This document shows, piece after piece, positions 20,092-30,001 of a stretch of DNA of 32,749 bases. Below the pieces are notes generated by a model, which searched no databases, was not told the origin of the DNA, and was given only the letters and a program-made list of their open reading frames with translations. The translations under genes and the position numbers were made by a program. The DNA comes from a virus. Location of the stretch: the IMG/VR virus record IMGVR_UViG_3300020474_000061, positions 1 to 32,749 of that record. The stretch is one strand, 5' to 3'. Each line of letters starts with the position of its first letter. Positions within the stretch are counted from its first letter, which is position 1.

Positions 20092-21795
20092 TTAGTAAAT
20101 TACTTTAATATCTCCATTGTTCGGTTTAACTTCATATTTACTACCAGCAACTGCACGACCTGCAGCACCACCTTGTGAACCACCTGCTTCACCCCAGTCA
20201 CCACCATTACCACCAGGTTGACCAGGACCACCAGGTTGACCAGGTTGACCAGGATTGCCAGGTGTACCAGGTTGACCAGGTTGACCATCGCTACCCTTTG
20301 AACCAGGTTGACCATCGCTACCAGGTGTTCCAGAAGTACCAGGTGTACCAGGTGTTCCAGGTGTACCAGGTGTAGCAGCACTACAACTTGCAGCACCACC
20401 AGGTGTACCAGGTGTACCACCACTGCCAGGTGTTCCACTTCCGCCAGGTGTACCAGGTGTTCCTGGTTGTCCACTTCCGCCAGGTGTACCAGGTGTTCCT
20501 GCTCCTCCTCCACCACCAGGTGTGCCAGGTGTTCCGAAACTACCAGGTGTTCCTGTTATGTTACCAGTTTTATAATTCCAGCCACGACCTGGTGCTGCTG
20601 TACCACCTAATCCTTTTACTCCACCTTGTCCTGAATAACCTGCAGGTCCTCCAGTTCCACCCTGACCACCGCCACCGCCAGATCCACCTTGACCACCTGA
20701 ACCACCGCCACCAGAATTACCATGTAAACCTTTAGAACCTGCACCACCTGCTGCACCACCAAAACATGCCATTTTTGACTGTGCTGCTGACCTTGCTTGT
20801 CCACTACTTGTTGCTTGATATGATGTTCTACCTTGAATTTGTCCACGACGACTACGAGGCCACCCACCAAATCTCCTACGACGAGAACTCCTGTTTTGTG
20901 CTGTTGTCCTATTTTGTACTGTGGCTCTTTGTTGGAATGTTGTTCTTTGCATACCAGGTGTACCAGTAGATCCTGCTGATCCATCTGATCCATCTGATCC
21001 ATCACTACCTGCACCACCATCTGATCCATCACTACCTGTACCACCATCAGAACCAGGTGTGCCAGGTACTCCAGTGGACTCTCCAGTGCCATTTGAACCG
21101 TCTACACCATCAACACCATCTTTTCCACCTCCACCTCCACCATATATCCTAGCGTCTGAACCTTCACACTCTACAAATACTTTTCTAATCGCAGGACCTG
21201 ATGGTTGACTGATACTAATAGCATGTCCGCCAGGTTGATTGATAGTACCACCTGCACCATATACACCATAAGATGATGGTGCATTGTTAACAAATAATGT
21301 TAGGTTAGATGATGGTTGATCGGCAACAGCAGCAGGATTTGATATATTAGTACTTACTAGTCTACCTTTAATCTTGAGAAATTTTGATATATTTTTATTT
21401 AAGTTTGAGTTCCAATCAGCATTGATACTAGGTGTTGTAGGACTACTTAGAGTAGTAACATTAAAGTTCTCCTCCTCTGTCAATGTATCCTGTTCAATCA
21501 CATATTCTTTTATGACTCCTCTTACATCCTGTGGTGTAATTGCACCAGTGGTAGGTACACCAACATTCTCAGTAGCATCTAAAACATAAGGTAGATGTGG
21601 TGCTGATGATGATGGATATTTACCCTGACTAAAATCATATGGTGCATCAAGGTCTGTTTGTCTGTGTAATTCTGAAGCAGAAATAGATTTACTAGTATCA
21701 CCTATAGCAGCACGAATTTCACCAAATGATATTTGTGTGCCAGGTGTACCAGTCAATAACTGTTGAGTTGTCTTACTCCAATTATTTGCTGCCAT
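20092..21795 (-). CDS. Collagen-like virion fibre protein
   Basis: 567 residues in three parts. Residues 1-220 form an N-terminal domain with GTQISFGEIRAAIGD and SISASELHRQTD, elements of cyanophage tail-fibre proteins, followed by a Ser/Pro-rich area. Residues about 222-288 and 357-545 are G-x-y repeats (GSDGSDG, then GTPGTPGGSG, GQPGQPG). The two parts are separated by a 67-residue non-collagen insert rich in Gln and Arg (MQRTTFQQRATVQNR, SSRRRRFGGWPRSRRG). Residues 546-567 are a short end domain. Collagen-like sections trimerise; the insert may bind DNA, LPS or partner proteins. GAGGAAA before the ATG. A promoter was not identified. Confidence 0.85.
   Translation of the reverse strand: MAANNWSKTTQQLLTGTPGTQISFGEIRAAIGDTSKSISASELHRQTDLDAPYDFSQGKYPSSSAPHLPYVLDATENVGVPTTGAITPQDVRGVIKEYVIEQDTLTEEENFNVTTLSSPTTPSINADWNSNLNKNISKFLKIKGRLVSTNISNPAAVADQPSSNLTLFVNNAPSSYGVYGAGGTINQPGGHAISISQPSGPAIRKVFVECEGSDARIYGGGGGGKDGVDGVDGSNGTGESTGVPGTPGSDGGTGSDGSDGGAGSDGSDGSDGSAGSTGTPGMQRTTFQQRATVQNRTTAQNRSSRRRRFGGWPRSRRGQIQGRTSYQATSSGQARSAAQSKMACFGGAAGGAGSKGLHGNSGGGGSGGQGGSGGGGGQGGTGGPAGYSGQGGVKGLGGTAAPGRGWNYKTGNITGTPGSFGTPGTPGGGGGAGTPGTPGGSGQPGTPGTPGGSGTPGSGGTPGTPGGAASCSAATPGTPGTPGTPGTSGTPGSDGQPGSKGSDGQPGQPGTPGNPGQPGQPGGPGQPGGNGGDWGEAGGSQGGAAGRAVAGSKYEVKPNNGDIKVIY
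20190..21140 (-). repeat. Collagen-type G-x-y coding repeat with insert
   Basis: The DNA has near-exact nine-base repeats (ccaggtgta, ccaggtgtt on the plus strand) for about 500 bases at 20190-20540 and a lower-grade Gly/Asp/Ser version at 20955-21140. The repeated sequence runs open in other frames on both strands. The insert 20764-20952 is not repetitive. Repeat number is likely to vary between isolates through slippage and recombination. Confidence 0.8.
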
Positions 21796-21804
21796 TTATT
21801 TTCC

Positions 21805-24387
21805 TCAGACTAGATTTAATGTAGCAGATCCAATACCAGGTAGTGTGATGTAAACCTTAGTACCACTACTATCTAGTTCAATATCTATAGCGGATGTTCC
21901 TGTAGAAACATATGATCTATAATGTGTAGCAACTCCAATTCCTTGGTTGGTTTTGTACTGGTGTTTATTGAAAGTCTTATTGTACCACATGTGTGCAGTA
22001 CCCCATCCAATTCCTTGAGCTCCTACCTCATCATAAGGTTGAATGATGTTTGCAACTCCTTGTTCAGCAGATAATCTCTCTGCCTGAGTAGTAACACCAC
22101 CTATGAAACCAAGTTCCTGCACATATTGAGCAGGATCGTCACCTGTATTCAATACAGTTGAAAGACCAACCCAATTATCTTGGGAATTTTTAACAGCAAC
22201 TGTATTACTTGCAGTATCAAAGAATAGAGAACCAGTACCTGCACTAGTACCGCCTGTTGGTACTGTATTGTTAGGATCATCATTAAAGTAACTTGGTATT
22301 CTTAGGAATCCACTAGTAACAAATCCTAAGTCAAGAGTTGTGCGTGGTTTATTAGTTTCAAATCCAACACGAGCAGGACCAGCATCAGTACCACCTACAC
22401 CTGTATGATATGAATGAAATACTGTTTCTTTATATACTTCCAACATATTACCATCATCATTCCCCATCATTGTACCGATACCAACACCACCTTCAAATAC
22501 TGACTGACCATTGATAAAGTTACCTGATCCGTCTCTTCCATATCCAACATATAAAGCAACATTACTGTCTCTCTTACCTGAGGTAGTACCAATACCAATA
22601 CCACTTGCAGGTGAATCATTTACATATATCTCAGCATCATCCCAGAGAGCTATACCCTCAGTGATGCCTAAAGCACCTAAAGAAGTATTAAATCCTAATC
22701 TAGTTAATTGAAGATTACTATTTGTACCACCAGTTATATCAAGATCAAAGAATGTAGATACACCAGATGTTGATTGGAAGAAGTTATTAGATGTAGTAGG
22801 ACCTGTAAGATTTAATCCACCACCAGTAATTTCTCCAGTTCTGGCATTTAATCCTGTGCAACTTATAATACCTGTACCTGCCTCAATAGATGAGCAGGAT
22901 ACAAATCCAGTGTTGCTATTTAATAATATCGAACCGAATGTTGCTATACTTCCACCAGTATATGAGAAAGTACCACTAACATCGAGATCGCCAACAGTAA
23001 TACCACCAGTGGTAATAATACCACTCAAATTAGCAAATAATGTGCCAGCAGCAGCAACTTGTGTTGATGCATCACCAAAGTTTATCTGTGATCCAAATGT
23101 AGTTGTTCCACCAATAGAAAGATTTTGTCCGACTGTTAAATTTTTACCTGCTGACTGTACTACATTTCCTGTTATAGTTGTATCATGTAACACAACACTA
23201 GATGATGTAGTAGCAGAAAGAATACCAGTTGCAATAATTTCTCCAGCAGTGACATCAGTAACATTAACTGCACCACCAAATGTACCACCGATTGATAAGT
23301 TACCTTCAACTGCTAAGTCACCACCAAATGTACCACTACCTGAGAAGTCAGCAGCACCAATAACACCCATTCCCTTACCTAGAGAAGAAGATGTAGCACC
23401 TACACCTAAGAAGTTACCTACCGAGACCTCTCCTCCAAATGTAGATACACCAGTATTTCTGATGAATATACTATTAATACCTAAAGAATCTATCTTATCT
23501 GCTTCAATATCTGGTTGTCCAGCTATCGCATATGCTACTGACGCATTTAATGATGTAGTTGCAGTTCCACTAAATGTGGTTGCAGTAACAATACCATTGC
23601 TTGCTGTGATTCCACCTGATACTTGTATAGACTCAAACTCTGTAAGGTTGGAGAATGTTCCACCCGAACCTATAATCTTGTTAACAGTTATAGTAGGTGT
23701 ACCAGTCAGTCCCTGTGCGTTGGTTGCAAGTGTAGCAGTATCAGCATTACCAATTAATGATCCTGTGATATTACTGGTTGCAGTTATAGTTGAAAATGTA
23801 CCAACTTCTCCATTTATATTACCTTGACCAGATCCACTAGCATTGACCGCAGTTATATTTTTTGCTACTAATCCTTCAAATGTACCTACACCACTAACAG
23901 CATCAAGTTGAATAATATCTCCGACTGCAAAATCTGCTTGAGGATTTGTTACAGCAACACCAACAGGTCTAAATGCATTAATTGTAGTACCAGCTCCAGC
24001 ATAAGGAAGATTCCATACTGCAGTAGGTAAATCAGTTAAATTAGCACCTGAACCAGCAAATGTTGCAGCAGTTACATTACCATTAGAATCAACAGTAAAA
24101 CCAGTTGTACCAACACCAACTTGAAATGTAGCTTCAGGAATTGTAGTTCCTATACCTACCGAATTTCCAACAGCAATATTAATATTACCATAAAATGTAG
24201 ACTGCCCGACAACATTTACATCCCTAAAATTTGCCTGATTCTCAACAATCAGGTTACCACGAACATCGAGTTCCTCTCTTGGAATGGTAGTTCCGATACC
24301 TACCAGCCCATTATTGGAGACTAGATCATTGGCATCAACCTGAATACCATCTCTAAAATTAATGATAGTCTTATAATTGGTAGGCAT
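21805..24387 (-). CDS. Long tail-fibre/structural protein with VGIGTTIP repeats
   Basis: 860 residues. The N terminus MPTNYKTIINFRDGIQVDAN is typical of cyanophage fibres. Repeated elements include GLVGIGTTIPREELDVRGN, SVGIGTTIPEATFQVGVGTT, and many ATxFSG, GTATTS and GGxxT segments, giving a long beta-helix or trimeric fibre pattern. The end has NTGDDPAQYVQELGFIGGVTTQAERL and DSSGTKVYITLPGIGSATLNL. It lies directly after the 1748-residue fibre and its start codon follows a late-type motif. Likely forms part of the receptor-binding apparatus; receptor unknown. Confidence 0.75.
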   Translation of the reverse strand: MPTNYKTIINFRDGIQVDANDLVSNNGLVGIGTTIPREELDVRGNLIVENQANFRDVNVVGQSTFYGNINIAVGNSVGIGTTIPEATFQVGVGTTGFTVDSNGNVTAATFAGSGANLTDLPTAVWNLPYAGAGTTINAFRPVGVAVTNPQADFAVGDIIQLDAVSGVGTFEGLVAKNITAVNASGSGQGNINGEVGTFSTITATSNITGSLIGNADTATLATNAQGLTGTPTITVNKIIGSGGTFSNLTEFESIQVSGGITASNGIVTATTFSGTATTSLNASVAYAIAGQPDIEADKIDSLGINSIFIRNTGVSTFGGEVSVGNFLGVGATSSSLGKGMGVIGAADFSGSGTFGGDLAVEGNLSIGGTFGGAVNVTDVTAGEIIATGILSATTSSSVVLHDTTITGNVVQSAGKNLTVGQNLSIGGTTTFGSQINFGDASTQVAAAGTLFANLSGIITTGGITVGDLDVSGTFSYTGGSIATFGSILLNSNTGFVSCSSIEAGTGIISCTGLNARTGEITGGGLNLTGPTTSNNFFQSTSGVSTFFDLDITGGTNSNLQLTRLGFNTSLGALGITEGIALWDDAEIYVNDSPASGIGIGTTSGKRDSNVALYVGYGRDGSGNFINGQSVFEGGVGIGTMMGNDDGNMLEVYKETVFHSYHTGVGGTDAGPARVGFETNKPRTTLDLGFVTSGFLRIPSYFNDDPNNTVPTGGTSAGTGSLFFDTASNTVAVKNSQDNWVGLSTVLNTGDDPAQYVQELGFIGGVTTQAERLSAEQGVANIIQPYDEVGAQGIGWGTAHMWYNKTFNKHQYKTNQGIGVATHYRSYVSTGTSAIDIELDSSGTKVYITLPGIGSATLNLV

Positions 24388-24413
24388 TATCTTATGCTAA
24401 GGAGACCTTTTTA

Positions 24414-27400
24414 TTATTTATCTGAGCTCAGATCATCTACCTGTTTGGAGAGATCCTTGACTGCTTCAATGAGTAGAGGAATTAATTTGTTATAATGAAC
24501 GCCTTTAGTTCCATCTGGTTTTGTAGATACTGCATCAGGAAGTACAGATTCAACATCTTGAGCAATAACTCCAATGTCATGTCCTTTGTAATTAGGATTA
24601 CCATCCTTCCAATCAAATTCAGTACCACGAATTTGCATTACCTTAGCAAGTGGGTTATCTAAGGTAGAAATATTATCTTTCAATGTAGCATCAGATGATT
24701 GACCATAGAATGCAACGATATCATCAGTCACATGTAAAGGACCACCTGCAAATGTTACAAACCCTGCAGATGAATATACATTTTGTGAGAATGATGTAAA
24801 TCCATTGAAATTAACTTTATTATCAAATACTACATCAGCAGTATATCTTGTATCAGTTGCAATCGCAACAGCAAAACCTGGTGCAGCATTAAGTACAAGA
24901 TCAGATCCACATGCAGGATCAGTAGTAATTTCAGATTTATTAGTACCAACACCAGCAATAATACAATTTAACTTAGCACCAGTGGGGAATGTACCAATAA
25001 TATTAATACTTCCACCAAGTTCTACAGTTCCACTTGTGACCATATCATCAGTGAAACTAACATCATTAGAGAATGATACAGGACCATCAAACTGAGATAG
25101 TATATTTTGTTGAGGACCACCCTCAACGATAATTCTTTGACGAACAATAACTTCATCAAATACTACAGAGTTACTTGATACTGCTTCACCAGTAACACTA
25201 GGAATAGGAATATTGAATGATGTTTCTTTACCACTAGAAGAAGATATTCTCTTATTTCCAATATAGAAATCACCCTCGTTATTCAAACCAGTGTAGACCA
25301 CTACACCAGCAGATCTTTCTTGTGACTGTGCTAGGTACTCTTCATCATCTGATAGAGTTCTGTTTTGTACCTGAGGTAAACCAGTTGAGTAGTTACCTGG
25401 ACCATAACCAAGATATTCAAATGTGTGACCTGATGCACGAAGTATAGATGGTCTTCGTAACTCAAGAGCCAAAGCATTTACTTTTTTAATTATTGATCCA
25501 CTAACATGATCTGCTGGTAATGTACCAAGAACACCTCTAACAACATTAAGAGCATCATTACCTGCACCCACTAGTCCTTGTTCTACAACTCTTACAATCT
25601 CATTATCTATTTCAATATACTCACCTAGTTTAAATCTTAGATCAGTACCAATACCTGAGTTAGGAACTTGTATTTTAATAGAAGTAGATAGGTTAGTAAC
25701 TGCATCTTTTAATGTTGCAGTCTCACCAGCATATAAGTTTTGATATCTTGAACCTATAGTCTCTTCAATAGATACTGTCTGGTTATGTGCAGTATATGTT
25801 TGCTGATATACTTTATGTCCAGCAGCATAATTAATATCATTAACAGTAGTTGTAGTAAATGTAGTAATTCCAGCTATGGTAGATACCAAAAACTCACCTA
25901 TATTATTACTATTAGTATCTACGACTCTAAACTTAGATCCCTTTCTCAGTCCATGAGGTGTGGATGTAGTTATAGTTGTAAGACCAGTAGTGATATCAAA
26001 ATGAGTAGAAGCTATAGAAACAGCAGGACTATTTCTATACAAATACTGTCCATTAACAATAAGAGGATCACCAGCAGTAACAGCGATAGCAACACTATTT
26101 TTATCAGGTACAGATGTTATTCTGTATAGTCCATCAGATGTAGTTCCAATTCCAGTAATAGAAACAACATCACCAATAGCATTTGAAATGCCAGATGTAG
26201 GAACTCCGATACTTGCACTAGCAAATCCTTCAACAGTCAATGTCTCTCCACCTTGGAATCCAGAACCAGGTGCAAATACTTCAAATCCAGTAATAGAAGT
26301 AGATCCAAGACCAACTGTTACAGTTGCAGTCGCACCATTCCAATTACCACCATCTAGTAGTCTAGTATTATATTCTGTTGTTACAGCATATCCTACACCA
26401 GTAGTAAGATTTTCATGAGTGATAAGTCCATTGAAATTATGTTGATTATCAAATGTAATAGTACATACACCAGCAGATACAGGAGTAACTGCTGAAATAC
26501 CATAACCTACATTAAATGTCTTATTAAACTTATCAAGAGTTTCTCTTGTTAGAGAATTCTTTTGTTCATTAATATCAACTTTTCCTACTGGTTCTCTACG
26601 AGCAAATGATACAGCAGCAGGAGAATTTTCTACAATATTATCTCTATCTTGTTGTGGATACAGATATGTAACATTTTGTCTATAATTTTTGTAATCAAAT
26701 TCTTGAGGTGGAGCATAGTCACAACTCAATACATCTAGGATGTATATACCATCATTTGCTCCAGAGACATAAGGTTCTACAGTATTAACACGATAAACAG
26801 TAAAGTTTTTCTTGTTATCACTAATAGAAAATCTTGGTTGGAATAGGTTTCTACTGTTAGTAGTATCTACAAATGTACCAGTATTTCTCTCAACACCACC
26901 AATATCAGTAGTGCTATGTGCAAACTGATAAGCATCAATGAGAGCAGTGACTGTGAACAATCCATTATATCCTAAACCATCAGTACCACTAGTATTGTTA
27001 GAATCTTTTACATCTACAACTTTAACAACATCACCAACTTCTACATTGTGAGGTTTCTCGGTTCTAACAGTTACTACACTAGATGACTCACTAACAAATG
27101 CAATGAAATTTTGATTTCTTCCATAATTATTATCATTAAGAGTTATAGTAGTAGCAGCAGCATCAGAAGTTTTTGCATATCCTACTAAAGAAGAACTTTG
27201 GAATACAAATCCGTCAACTGGATCTCTTGAGTTAGTTGCTTCTTTTGGTATAACATAGCGGATCTTATAAAGTTTATCTTCAATAGATCTCTTATCCTCA
27301 TATCTTTTAATCTGTGCTATGTTTGTACCAGTAACACCTATTAAATTAGAATTATTTCTGATCTGTGGATAGATGTCGTTACCAGTATCTACATGAATAA

Positions 27401-29660
27401 ACCATCTACTTTGAGAAGAATCCCATTGTATTGGATGTCCAAGATCATTACTCTCTTTATCGGATACTCTACTCTCAATCCTTAATGCACTACCACCATA
27501 TATTGCAATAGGAACATCATTAATAGCATTTGAGAATGTAGATGCAATCTTAATACTAGTAGGAGATACTACGATAGCATAGTATATCTTATTGAATTCA
27601 AGATTTTCAGGTAAATCACCATCATCACTAAAAATTCTTATCTTTTCACCAGTAATCAGACCTATAGTATCAACTGTTAATTCAAATAATGAATTAGGTA
27701 CACTTGCTAAGGTTTTTTTAGCACCAGATTGAGTACCAACTGCAGCAGTATTAATACCAGTTGTCTCTATCTTGTTTTCAAGCATCAAGACATTAGCAGT
27801 ATAATCTGTTGCTCCTATGGCAACATGTATTTTTTCATCATGTCTAGCACCAACTCTATATCCTTGAGATAAACTTAAAGGGGGATCATCTTCCTTATCA
27901 AAGGAGAAGATGTATAAATGACTTGATACTCCTACTTGTTTAGTCTTATCAATATCTAACTGATAGAAACTAACACTATCAATTTTTGCAGCAGATGTAT
28001 CTACAGTCTGTGGTGTGGTAATATGTGTGACATATCCTTGATCGTCTCTTGGGAATGCATCAGGTCTAAATCCTTCACCAATTAAAGCAAACTGTCCAAA
28101 GTTAGAGTTAGAGTTAGTAATAGATGCGTCAGCACCACTCTGTCCTAAGAAATGAGCATTATAACCAATAGCAAATACAGAAACTATCTGTACAACAGCA
28201 TTGTTTTTGATAGTAACATGAGCTTGCTCCCATCCTTTACGATATATTGCTCCACTATCTAAGTGATAAACAGTTGCTGCGTTAGTTGATGATGATTGAG
28301 CACTCAAATCAGCACCAGTAACTTTTTGATATGCTATTCCTTCATATAATCTAGACTCTCTATTATATTTTACAAATGCTCTGTCATCTTTTTGCAGTGA
28401 TATACCAGTGAACTGAGCAACAACCATTGATCTGAATCCAGTTGCCTTTGCACCATCAGTTATCATACCTTGCATACCATACACTGATCTTAGTGAGAGG
28501 TTAAAGATATATGGTGATGCACCTGTTACTGTATCAGCTTCGATAGTTGCAACAGCATTAGCAATATTTGATGGTGTTGCTGGTAAATTATTAGGGAATG
28601 TTGATAAAGTATATGTGAATGTAGTAGGATCTACTATGGATTGTACAATAGTAGAAATATTATACTGTGATACATTAACTCCACTAATTTTTATAGGAGT
28701 TCCTTCACTCAATCTATGTGGTTGTTGTGTTGTTACTGTTACTTGTGATGTAGCAGTAGTACCATCACCTGATCTAATACTTGCAATTTGTATTGGATCG
28801 TTTCCTAACGCACCAACAATTTCATACTCTGGTCTGACTGTATCAAAATCTCCTTCATTCTCTGGCCATTCATATGTAACAGCACGACCTGTTGGTTCTT
28901 GATAAGCATAACTTAACTTGTAATAATACATGCTAAGGTCTGTCCTATCATATCCCTTAACTAGATTAACACCGTCAGCGTATTCAAAGCATGTTAATTT
29001 ATGATGAGAAAATATTGGGAACGATCTATTATCTTCATTGAACTGTTGGTGATCAGTATATACTAAGCGATCACCCTTTCCATCAAACATTGAGAACTGC
29101 CAGAAATAACAAGCACCAGTTATTCTGAATAATGATGTAGTAGGAACATCATCATCTGTAGGGTTAGGTACATATAAAGGATAAACTTTAGTCTTTCTTA
29201 AATCAAGACCAACAATAGAAGTACCACGAGGAACTATACATCCACCATTTACTGAGTTAAATCTATAAAGTTGATTATTTTCTACAGTAAGATCAAATTC
29301 TGAAGCTAAATTTAAACTAAATTCAGCACTAGCAAGTGTCTGACCACCTAAAGGAGAGACACCAACTGCCCTTGAGGGATCACTGGGATCTTTTTTAATA
29401 GCAAATCCTGGTCTATTGTCTATAAAATGATCGCCAGGAAAGAGTAATATAGTTGTCTTATCGTTTATATCGTTATCGAATCCAGTTTGATATGAAAATC
29501 GAGCAGACTCTAGTAATGCCCTTTGAATTGTCCTAAAAGGTTTTGTTAAGGAATTACCCTGATTGGTTACACTGTCTGTCGCATCCAAGTCATTTGGATT
29601 AACATAGAGAATCTTACCCTCAGTATTCTTTATAAAGTTCTCTAGTTTATTAAGTGGCAT
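24414..29660 (-). CDS. 1748-aa long fibre protein with peptidase S74 domain
   Basis: N terminus MPLNKLENFIKNTEGKILYV with NPNDLDATDSVTNQGNSLTKPFRTIQRALLESARF resembles the start of beta-helical or pectate-lyase-like fibre proteins. The bulk is a repetitive beta-rich body. The last 95 residues form an intramolecular-chaperone (S74) domain: SSDATLKDNI near 1655, TEFDW, KGHDIGVIAQDVESVLPDAV, then KGVHYNKLIPLLIEAVKDL. S74 domains trimerise, fold the fibre and usually cut themselves off at the serine of this SxATLKDN start. A late promoter lies just before the ATG (CTAAATA at 29692-29698). This is the largest protein in the window. Confidence 0.85.
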   Translation of the reverse strand: MPLNKLENFIKNTEGKILYVNPNDLDATDSVTNQGNSLTKPFRTIQRALLESARFSYQTGFDNDINDKTTILLFPGDHFIDNRPGFAIKKDPSDPSRAVGVSPLGGQTLASAEFSLNLASEFDLTVENNQLYRFNSVNGGCIVPRGTSIVGLDLRKTKVYPLYVPNPTDDDVPTTSLFRITGACYFWQFSMFDGKGDRLVYTDHQQFNEDNRSFPIFSHHKLTCFEYADGVNLVKGYDRTDLSMYYYKLSYAYQEPTGRAVTYEWPENEGDFDTVRPEYEIVGALGNDPIQIASIRSGDGTTATSQVTVTTQQPHRLSEGTPIKISGVNVSQYNISTIVQSIVDPTTFTYTLSTFPNNLPATPSNIANAVATIEADTVTGASPYIFNLSLRSVYGMQGMITDGAKATGFRSMVVAQFTGISLQKDDRAFVKYNRESRLYEGIAYQKVTGADLSAQSSSTNAATVYHLDSGAIYRKGWEQAHVTIKNNAVVQIVSVFAIGYNAHFLGQSGADASITNSNSNFGQFALIGEGFRPDAFPRDDQGYVTHITTPQTVDTSAAKIDSVSFYQLDIDKTKQVGVSSHLYIFSFDKEDDPPLSLSQGYRVGARHDEKIHVAIGATDYTANVLMLENKIETTGINTAAVGTQSGAKKTLASVPNSLFELTVDTIGLITGEKIRIFSDDGDLPENLEFNKIYYAIVVSPTSIKIASTFSNAINDVPIAIYGGSALRIESRVSDKESNDLGHPIQWDSSQSRWFIHVDTGNDIYPQIRNNSNLIGVTGTNIAQIKRYEDKRSIEDKLYKIRYVIPKEATNSRDPVDGFVFQSSSLVGYAKTSDAAATTITLNDNNYGRNQNFIAFVSESSSVVTVRTEKPHNVEVGDVVKVVDVKDSNNTSGTDGLGYNGLFTVTALIDAYQFAHSTTDIGGVERNTGTFVDTTNSRNLFQPRFSISDNKKNFTVYRVNTVEPYVSGANDGIYILDVLSCDYAPPQEFDYKNYRQNVTYLYPQQDRDNIVENSPAAVSFARREPVGKVDINEQKNSLTRETLDKFNKTFNVGYGISAVTPVSAGVCTITFDNQHNFNGLITHENLTTGVGYAVTTEYNTRLLDGGNWNGATATVTVGLGSTSITGFEVFAPGSGFQGGETLTVEGFASASIGVPTSGISNAIGDVVSITGIGTTSDGLYRITSVPDKNSVAIAVTAGDPLIVNGQYLYRNSPAVSIASTHFDITTGLTTITTSTPHGLRKGSKFRVVDTNSNNIGEFLVSTIAGITTFTTTTVNDINYAAGHKVYQQTYTAHNQTVSIEETIGSRYQNLYAGETATLKDAVTNLSTSIKIQVPNSGIGTDLRFKLGEYIEIDNEIVRVVEQGLVGAGNDALNVVRGVLGTLPADHVSGSIIKKVNALALELRRPSILRASGHTFEYLGYGPGNYSTGLPQVQNRTLSDDEEYLAQSQERSAGVVVYTGLNNEGDFYIGNKRISSSSGKETSFNIPIPSVTGEAVSSNSVVFDEVIVRQRIIVEGGPQQNILSQFDGPVSFSNDVSFTDDMVTSGTVELGGSINIIGTFPTGAKLNCIIAGVGTNKSEITTDPACGSDLVLNAAPGFAVAIATDTRYTADVVFDNKVNFNGFTSFSQNVYSSAGFVTFAGGPLHVTDDIVAFYGQSSDATLKDNISTLDNPLAKVMQIRGTEFDWKDGNPNYKGHDIGVIAQDVESVLPDAVSTKPDGTKGVHYNKLIPLLIEAVKDLSKQVDDLSSDK
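24415..24422 (-). promoter_or_regulatory. Late-type promoter overlapping the stop codon of the long fibre
   Basis: The minus strand reads GATAAATA with the TAA stop codon (24414-24416) inside it. About 28 bases before the next ATG. Matches the NATAAATA form of T4-type late -10 motifs. Confidence 0.5.
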
Positions 29661-29691
29661 CTCTAAAGTTCAAGAAATTACTTGCTTCAGT

Positions 29692-29698
29692 TATTTAG
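29692..29698 (-). promoter_or_regulatory. Late promoter of the long fibre gene
   Basis: CTAAATA on the minus strand, 32 bases before the ATG at 29660. This is one half of a divergent promoter pair between the fibre block and the plus-strand genes. Confidence 0.6.
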
Positions 29699-29703
29699 CC
29701 AAG

Positions 29704-29729
29704 GATAAATACATCAAGCATGATAAATA
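29704..29729 (+). promoter_or_regulatory. Pair of late-type promoters for the plus-strand genes
   Basis: GATAAATA at 29704-29711 and again at 29722-29729. The first is 19 bases before the ATG at 29731 and is the better spaced. The second lies so near the ATG that a transcript from it would lack a leader. Confidence 0.55.
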
Positions 29730-29730
29730 A

Positions 29731-29988
29731 ATGGATTTTCAAAAAGTAACTACAGGAGTAACAGCAGCTGCAGTCGTAGGAACTGGTGCAGTTGTTGGTG
29801 GTGGTCAAGTTATTGACAATATGAATAATGGACCTGCTAGGAGACAAGAAGCACAATTAGAAGAGATACGAAAAGTTGTTAGAGAAGAAATTTATATACA
29901 ACTGGTAGAAAACTGGCCGAAATCATCTGGTCCTGTCAAAGGATTAAAACCACCTGTAGACTACAAAAATCAAATTCCAACTAAATGA
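29731..29988 (+). CDS. 85-aa small protein with hydrophobic start
   Basis: MDFQKVTTGVTAAAVVGTGA followed by VVGGGQVIDNMNNGPARRQE. An Ala/Val/Gly-rich hydrophobic segment at 6-26 lies before an amphipathic charged region (EEIRKVVREEIYIQLVENW) and a Lys/Pro-rich tail. Probably membrane-associated or a virion component, since late promoters precede it and the fibre block is adjacent. One of two genes on the plus strand. Confidence 0.7.
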   Translation: MDFQKVTTGVTAAAVVGTGAVVGGGQVIDNMNNGPARRQEAQLEEIRKVVREEIYIQLVENWPKSSGPVKGLKPPVDYKNQIPTK

Positions 29989-30001
29989 ATAAATCATTAT
30001 T

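Noticed and set aside
20100-20516. Leu/Val/His-rich ORF on the minus strand and several open frames on the plus strand within the collagen repeat
   Set aside because: They are frame-shifted readings of the nine-base repeat of the collagen-like gene, with monotonous composition and no start signals.
20190-20540. Regular short repeats that could suggest a CRISPR array
   Set aside because: The period is nine bases, without spacers, and they encode G-x-y triplets in frame.
22856-23827. 323-codon open frame on the plus strand
   Set aside because: It lies wholly antisense to the 860-aa fibre gene, is Pro/Val-rich from reading its Gly/Thr codons backwards, and has no promoter or ribosome-binding site.
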